Positions 5,934 through 10,149 of a stretch of 10,149 nucleotides of DNA are shown here, in pieces. The notes below the pieces were generated by a model that ran no database searches, was not told the origin of the DNA, and saw only the letters and a program-made list of their open reading frames with translations. Both the position numbers and the translations under genes were made by a program. Numbering within the stretch: position 1 is the first letter of the stretch; each line of letters opens with the position of its first letter. The DNA lies in NCBI GenBank assembly GCA_018333845.1, contig JAGXSK010000232.1, positions 1-10,149 of the forward strand, in the 5' to 3' direction. This DNA comes from Clostridia bacterium (GTDB lineage: Bacteria > Bacillota > DSM-16504 > Desulfitibacterales > Desulfitibacteraceae).

Positions 5934-7370
5934 GTGAAAGTGCTTTTTGCTGCCTCTGAGGCTGCTCCCTTTGTAAAAACTGGAGGACTGGCAGATGTGA
6001 TAGGCTCATTACCACGTGAAATTAAGAATCATGGTGTTGATGTGCGGGTTATCCTTCCCAAATATGGTGAAATACCTGATGCCTTTAAAAAGAAAATGGA
6101 AGTAATAAAAAGATTCACAGTACCCATAGGCTGGCAGGACCAGTATTGTGGAATTGAGATGCTAACATATAAAGGCACAGTATTTTATTTTCTAGATAAT
6201 GAACAGTACTTTAAAAGGCCAGAGCTTTATGGCTACTGGGATGATGGTGAGAGATTTGGCTTTTTCTGCAGGGCTGTACTGGATAGTCTACCCTATTTAG
6301 ATTTTAAGCCTGAAATAATTCACAGTCATGACTGGCATGCAGCCATGGTTAACACCCTGCTGAACATCCAATATAGAAATAGCGAGTTTCACAGCAATAT
6401 AAAGACAGTCTTTACAATCCACAATTTGCATTACCAGGGTGTATTTCCTGGCAATATTCTGGAACTGTTTGGAATAGGTTATAGTCATTTTAACATTGAT
6501 GAGCTTGAATTTCATGGCAATGTAAACTTTATGAAGGGTGCACTGGTTCACTCTAACATATTAACTACTGTCAGTAAAAGTTATGCCCAGGAAATTCAAA
6601 CACCTTATTATGGACATGGTTTAGATGGACTATTAAGAAAAAGAAGCAATGACTTGCATGGAATTATCAATGGAATAGACTATGATGAATATAATCCAGA
6701 AAGTGACAAGCACATTTTCAAGACCTATTCCAGCAGGTCTATTAGCAATAAAAGAATTAATAAATTAAAACTCCAGAAACTGCTGGGACTTCCTGTGACA
6801 AATTGTGTGCCAATCGTGGCAATAATATCCAGACTGGTGCCTCAAAAGGGTTTGGACCTTATAAGTCATGTTCTGGATGATATTTTAAATGAAGATATCC
6901 AGTTAATTGTTCTGGGAACTGGACTAAAGGAATATGAAGATCTGTTTAAAAAGGCAGCAGGTCAATATCCTGATAAAGTTTCTGCCAATTTCATGTTTGA
7001 TGAAAAATTGGCCCGTAGAATCTATGCAGGGGCTGATTTCTTCTTAATGCCATCCATATTTGAACCTTGCGGCATAGGCCAGTTAATTGCCCTGCGCTAT
7101 GGCACCATCCCCATTGTCAGGGAAACTGGCGGGTTAAAAGATACAGTAACTTCTTACGACGAATTGAATACACATGGTAATGGTTTTACTTTTGCCAATA
7201 TAAATGCCCACGATATGTTATACACTATCAGGAGGGCCATTGCATATTTTAATAATAAGCAGGAATGGACTAGAATAAGGAAAAATGCCATGGAATGTGA
7301 TAACAGCTGGAAAAAGTCTGCTTTACAATATGTAAACTTATATGATAAATTGCTTGGAAGAGAGACATAA
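5934..7370 (+). CDS. glgA: Glycogen synthase (ADP-glucose dependent)
   Basis: A 478-residue GT5 glycosyltransferase that transfers glucose from ADP-glucose to the non-reducing end of an alpha-1,4 glucan. The length is normal for bacterial GlgA. The N-terminal Rossmann-like domain begins with MKVLFAASEAAPFVKTGGLADV, whose KTGGL (15-19) is the ADP-glucose-binding motif, and contains HDWHAA (132-137) and TIHNLHYQG (161-169). The C-terminal GT-B domain has SRLVPQKG (299-306) and EPCG (377-380), with catalytic-region Glu377 in the same position as in the Escherichia coli enzyme. RYGTIPIVRETGGLKDTV (388-405) follows. The start is a GTG supported by a near-consensus ribosome binding site, 18 bases after glgD. 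It uses the product of GlgC/GlgD and supplies the substrate of GlgB. Nothing is missing. Confidence 0.97.
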   Translation: MKVLFAASEAAPFVKTGGLADVIGSLPREIKNHGVDVRVILPKYGEIPDAFKKKMEVIKRFTVPIGWQDQYCGIEMLTYKGTVFYFLDNEQYFKRPELYGYWDDGERFGFFCRAVLDSLPYLDFKPEIIHSHDWHAAMVNTLLNIQYRNSEFHSNIKTVFTIHNLHYQGVFPGNILELFGIGYSHFNIDELEFHGNVNFMKGALVHSNILTTVSKSYAQEIQTPYYGHGLDGLLRKRSNDLHGIINGIDYDEYNPESDKHIFKTYSSRSISNKRINKLKLQKLLGLPVTNCVPIVAIISRLVPQKGLDLISHVLDDILNEDIQLIVLGTGLKEYEDLFKKAAGQYPDKVSANFMFDEKLARRIYAGADFFLMPSIFEPCGIGQLIALRYGTIPIVRETGGLKDTVTSYDELNTHGNGFTFANINAHDMLYTIRRAIAYFNNKQEWTRIRKNAMECDNSWKKSALQYVNLYDKLLGRET

Positions 7371-7382
7371 ACAGGATTCTTG

Positions 7383-7473
7383 TCTTCAGTTGGAGTTTCC
7401 CCCTGGATTAGTTCAACTAGAGTCCAGCTGAACTGTCTGAACCAGGTTTCACTGTCATGACTCCATCTGAAGA
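7383..7473 (+). ncRNA. Nested inverted repeat, candidate structured RNA in the glgA-glgP gap
   Basis: The outer arms at 7383-7397 (TCTTCAGTTGGAGTT) and 7459-7473 (GACTCCATCTGAAGA) pair over 15 positions with one T-T mismatch and one G-U pair. Inside, CCTGG (7402-7406) pairs with CCAGG (7442-7446). Inside that, TAGTTCA (7409-7415) pairs with TGAACTG (7429-7435), with two further pairs around a seven-base loop. No T-run follows, so it is not an intrinsic terminator. I recognise no known riboswitch, tRNA or intron core. It could be a leader of glgP, an mRNA processing or stabilising element, or a small palindromic mobile repeat. Confidence 0.5.
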
Positions 7474-7494
7474 TTAGAAACCCTTATCCAGGGG
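7400..7494 (+). repeat. Perfect 9-bp long-range inverted repeat crossing the hairpin
   Basis: CCCCTGGAT (7400-7408) is the exact reverse complement of ATCCAGGGG (7486-7494). The left arm overlaps CCTGG of the inner hairpin, and the right arm lies outside the outer stem. This pairing would therefore either replace the inner stem or form a pseudoknot with the outer one, which is the geometry of a two-state RNA switch. Confidence 0.5.
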
Positions 7495-7548
7495 CTTAGC
7501 ACCACTTATCTACAACCTATAGAGGATGGAAATTAGTGGTGGTTAGCC
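7493..7548 (+). promoter_or_regulatory. Stem-loop upstream of the glgP start
   Basis: GGCT (7493-7496) pairs with AGCC (7545-7548), and CACCACT (7500-7506) pairs perfectly with AGTGGTG (7535-7541), separated by a 3x3 internal loop. The 28-base apical loop carries AGAGGATGGA (7521-7530), a ribosome-binding-like run. The right arm contains an in-frame GTG at 7536. The stem would hide that start and lies 32 bases before the preferred start at 7581. Confidence 0.4.
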
Positions 7549-7567
7549 AGCGGATAAATTTTAAAAT

Positions 7568-7572
7568 GGGGG
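7568..7572 (+). promoter_or_regulatory. Ribosome binding site that decides the glgP start
   Basis: GGGGG lies eight bases before GTG 7581 and can pair with the anti-Shine-Dalgarno using one G-U pair. ATG 7566 overlaps this run and has only a weak GGAT (7552-7555) upstream. GTG 7536 has AGAGGATGGA upstream but falls inside a predicted stem and adds 15 residues not typical of the family. Confidence 0.5.
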
Positions 7573-7580
7573 TTGAAATT

Positions 7581-10013
7581 GTGTTTAATGACAAACAAGT
7601 TTTTAAAGAAGCTTTTTTGAATAAGCTTGCCAGCATCAGGGGAAAAACTCTACAAGAGGCATCACCCATGGATATTTATCTTGCCTTTGGAAAACTAATT
7701 ATGGATTATATCAGCAAGAATTGGGTCCAGACAAATCTGGACTACAAGGAAAAGGAAGCAAGGCAGGTTTATTATTTTTCCATGGAATTTTTGCTGGGCA
7801 GACTCATGGGACAGAACCTGGTAAACCTTGGCATTAGGGAGGTTTGCCAGGAAGGCTTTAAAGATCTGGGAATAAAGCTAGAAGAAGTAGAGAGTCTTGA
7901 GCCAGACGCAGGCTTGGGAAACGGCGGCCTGGGCAGGTTGGCTGCTTGTTTCATGGATTCATTGGCTTCTTTAAAGTATCCCGGACATGGATGTGGTATC
8001 AGATTTAAATATGGGCATTTTGAACAAAAAATAATTAACGGTTACCAGGTGGAGCTGCCTGAAAACTGGTTAAGGGAAGAAAATGTATGGGAAATTAGAA
8101 GGGCAGACAAGGCAGTTGAAGTAAGATTTGGCGGCAACGTCCGCATGGAAGTAGTAGAAGGTAAAATGGTTTTTCACCATGAAGATTATGAATCTGTTCT
8201 GGCCGTGCCATATGATGTGCCCATTATTGGCTGTGACAACAAGACTGTAAACACACTGCGTTTGTGGAATGCTGAAATTGCAGTTAATGATTTTGACTTT
8301 CCATCTTTTACCCATGGTGACTATTTAAAGGTCATTGAATACAAGCGGTCTGTGGAAGCAATATCCCAGCTATTATATCCTGATGACAGCCACCATGAGG
8401 GCAGGGTGCTGCGTTTAAAGCAGGAATACTTTCTGGTGTCTGCCGGCTTGCAAAGCATAATCAGGACCTACAAGAAAAAATCCAGATCTCTAGCCTATCT
8501 CCACAAGAAAGCAGCCATCCACATTAATGATACCCATCCTGCCCTTGCCATACCTGAGCTCATGAGAATCCTCATAGATGAAGAAGGAATGGGCTGGAAT
8601 GAGGCCTGGTCCATAACCACTGAAACCATCTCTTATACTAACCATACTATTCTGGCTGAAGCTCTAGAAAAATGGCCTGTAGATATCTTTAAATCACTTT
8701 TGCCAAGAATATACATGATTGTTCATGAAATTAATGAGCGTTTTTGCGGCCAGCTCTGGAATAAATATACTGGAGACTGGCAAAAAATCAGGGAAATGGC
8801 CATTATTGCCGATGGATATGTTAAAATGGCCCATCTGGCCATAGTTGGCAGCTACAGTGTTAACGGAGTTGCCAAAATTCACACGGATATATTGAAAAAA
8901 TACGAGCTAAAAAACTTCTATGAGTTTTATCCCTATAAATTTAACAATAAAACTAATGGAATTACCCATAGAAGGTGGCTTTTAAAAGCTAACCCTGCAC
9001 TAGCAGACCTTGTTACCGAGTGTATTGGGACAAATAGTTGGATTAAAGAGCCTGAAAGGTTGATTGATTTCCTTAAGTGCAAGTCAGACAACAGTGTGCT
9101 AGCCAGACTGGAAGAAATTAAAAGACAAAACAAGATAAAACTGGCAGAACTAATAAAGCAAAATACTCTGGTCAATGTAAGTTGTGATGCAATTTTTGAT
9201 GTCCAGATAAAAAGGCTCCATGCTTACAAAAGACAGCTTTTAAATGCCCTCCATATAATGCATTTGTATAACAGGCTTGTAGAAAATCCTGACCTGGATA
9301 TTGAGCCAAGGGTATTTATTTTTGGTGCCAAGGCTGCTCCTGGATACTATTATGCAAAAAACATCATCAAGCTTATAAATACCATTGCCTTTAAAATCAA
9401 CGATGACAAAAGGATTAAAGATAAGCTGAAAGCAGTCTTTTTGGAGAACTACAGGGTTTCCCTGGCAGAAGCCATCATACCTGGATCCGATGTAAGTGAG
9501 CAAATATCCACTGCAAGCAAAGAGGCATCTGGTACGGGCAACATGAAGTTCATGATGAATGGTGCAGTCACCATAGGAACATTAGATGGAGCAAATATAG
9601 AAATCTTGGATGCTGTGGGAAGTGAAAATATTGTTACTTTTGGCCTAACTGACAGGGAAGTATTAACCTTTTATCACCATGGAGGTTATAATTCCTGGGA
9701 AATCTATAACAGTGATGAAAGGGTTAAAACCATTCTTGATCAATTAGTAAGTGATTTTCTGCCGGCACCCCAGGGGGAATTTACCACTATCTATAAATCT
9801 CTCCTTCATAACAATGACGAGTTTTTTGTATTAAAGGATTTTGCTCCCTATGTGGATGCCCAAAGCAGAATTGACAAACTCTACAAAAACAAACGAAAGT
9901 GGAACGAAATGTGCTTGGTAAATATAGCCCATTCTGGAAAATTTTCCAGCGACAGGACCATTAATGAGTATGCAAGGGAAATATGGAACATAAAACCTTT
10001 TACTATTAAATAA
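7581..10013 (+). CDS. glgP: Glycogen phosphorylase
   Basis: A GT35 phosphorylase of 810 residues from GTG 7581. It releases glucose 1-phosphate from the non-reducing ends of glycogen using phosphate and a pyridoxal phosphate cofactor. Conserved blocks in order are YYFSMEFLLGRLMGQNL (64-80), EPDAGLGNGGLGRLAACFMDSLA (from 107), RFKYGHFEQ (141-149), HINDTHPALAIPELMRIL (314-331), NGITHRRWL (459-467), FDVQIKRLHAYKRQLLN (539-555), IPGSDVSEQISTA (633-645) and the pyridoxal phosphate signature EASGTGNMKFMMNG (648-661). Lys656 is the expected Schiff-base lysine. The length matches the family. ATG 7566 (815 residues) or GTG 7536 (825 residues) are alternative starts. MFNDKQVFKEAF fits the usual family N-terminus, so I prefer 7581. 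Unlike the tightly packed genes before it, glgP is preceded by a long structured gap, so its expression may be set separately from synthesis genes. Confidence 0.95.
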   Translation: MFNDKQVFKEAFLNKLASIRGKTLQEASPMDIYLAFGKLIMDYISKNWVQTNLDYKEKEARQVYYFSMEFLLGRLMGQNLVNLGIREVCQEGFKDLGIKLEEVESLEPDAGLGNGGLGRLAACFMDSLASLKYPGHGCGIRFKYGHFEQKIINGYQVELPENWLREENVWEIRRADKAVEVRFGGNVRMEVVEGKMVFHHEDYESVLAVPYDVPIIGCDNKTVNTLRLWNAEIAVNDFDFPSFTHGDYLKVIEYKRSVEAISQLLYPDDSHHEGRVLRLKQEYFLVSAGLQSIIRTYKKKSRSLAYLHKKAAIHINDTHPALAIPELMRILIDEEGMGWNEAWSITTETISYTNHTILAEALEKWPVDIFKSLLPRIYMIVHEINERFCGQLWNKYTGDWQKIREMAIIADGYVKMAHLAIVGSYSVNGVAKIHTDILKKYELKNFYEFYPYKFNNKTNGITHRRWLLKANPALADLVTECIGTNSWIKEPERLIDFLKCKSDNSVLARLEEIKRQNKIKLAELIKQNTLVNVSCDAIFDVQIKRLHAYKRQLLNALHIMHLYNRLVENPDLDIEPRVFIFGAKAAPGYYYAKNIIKLINTIAFKINDDKRIKDKLKAVFLENYRVSLAEAIIPGSDVSEQISTASKEASGTGNMKFMMNGAVTIGTLDGANIEILDAVGSENIVTFGLTDREVLTFYHHGGYNSWEIYNSDERVKTILDQLVSDFLPAPQGEFTTIYKSLLHNNDEFFVLKDFAPYVDAQSRIDKLYKNKRKWNEMCLVNIAHSGKFSSDRTINEYAREIWNIKPFTIK

Positions 10014-10024
10014 GTGGTGATTAC

Positions 10025-10149
10025 ATGGAAAATCTAAAAATATATCACAACACCCATGATTTGTTTTACAGAGAGCCTTTTGGTGCATTGCCATGCAATT
10101 CAACAGTAAAACTTAAAATACAGACTTTTGATATAAAACAAATAAACAT
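10025..10149 (+). CDS. GH13 alpha-glucan hydrolase (amylase/neopullulanase-like), 5' fragment
   Basis: ATG 10025 follows GGTGAT (10016-10021) and lies 11 bases after the glgP stop. The 41 visible codons remain open to the window end. The translation begins MENLKIYHNTHDLFYREPF and continues GALPCNSTVKLKIQTFDI. The H-x-x-x-LFYR-x-PFGA-x-PC pattern and the following beta-strand match the N-terminal domain of clostridial GH13 hydrolases annotated as alpha-amylase, neopullulanase or maltodextrin glucosidase. It has no signal peptide, so it should act inside the cell, probably on maltodextrins or limit branches left by GlgP (inference). The catalytic domain lies outside the window, so the specificity cannot be decided. 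Confidence 0.8.
   Translation, partial: MENLKIYHNTHDLFYREPFGALPCNSTVKLKIQTFDIKQIN

Noticed and set aside
7383..7473. Intrinsic terminator after glgA
   Set aside because: The stem is good, but no T-run follows the right arm (GAAGATTAGAAACCC), so intrinsic termination is unlikely.
7371..7535. Known RNA classes (T-box, tRNA, group I or II intron, c-di-GMP riboswitch)
   Set aside because: I could not find the T-box core, the tRNA T-loop motif, a domain V-like element or the GEMM core in this stretch.
9831..10103. Minus-strand open frame of 90 codons over the glgP end and the next gene start
   Set aside because: It overlaps the conserved GlgP C-terminus and the GH13 start, and its translation resembles no known protein.

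Overview
The window comes from a low-GC Gram-positive bacterium, most likely a Clostridia-type Firmicute. The evidence is the gene order glgB-glgC-glgD-glgA-glgP on one strand, which is the Firmicute layout also known from Bacillus subtilis. The AT-rich spacers, strong purine-rich ribosome binding sites, GTG starts and a glgD paralogue fit the same assignment. The exact genus cannot be read from the sequence.

Left part (1-1230): the 3' end of an RDD-family membrane protein gene that is broken by a frameshift near position 125-131. It is followed by an uncharacterised 209-residue membrane protein with two predicted helices and a PH-like tail, then a clear intrinsic terminator (1181-1226). These genes are not obviously linked to glycogen metabolism.

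Spacer (1138-1655): after the terminator lie four perfect tandem copies of a 13-bp unit (1231-1282). Next is a very AT-rich control region with an 18-bp imperfect direct repeat at 22-bp spacing around a TTGACA hexamer, and a perfect TATAAT further on. The glycogen operon promoter is probably here. There is no CG dinucleotide between 1284 and 1655, so no classical CcpA cre site is present.

Glycogen operon (1656-10149): glgC (ADP-glucose pyrophosphorylase) and its catalytically degenerate partner glgD make ADP-glucose. glgA (glycogen synthase) builds alpha-1,4 chains and glgB adds alpha-1,6 branches. glgP removes glucose 1-phosphate from chain ends. A GH13 alpha-glucan hydrolase begins at 10025 and runs off the window. 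Gaps are 5, 13, 18 and 11 bp, except for one conspicuous 165-210 bp gap between glgA and glgP.

The glgA-glgP gap (7371-7580) is the most unusual stretch. It holds a 15-bp nested inverted repeat, an inner hairpin, a perfect 9-bp inverted repeat that would compete with the inner hairpin or form a pseudoknot, and another stem directly upstream of the glgP start. It has no poly-T tract. It looks like a structured leader or intercistronic RNA element that I do not recognise from any known class. The rest is a conventional glycogen operon.
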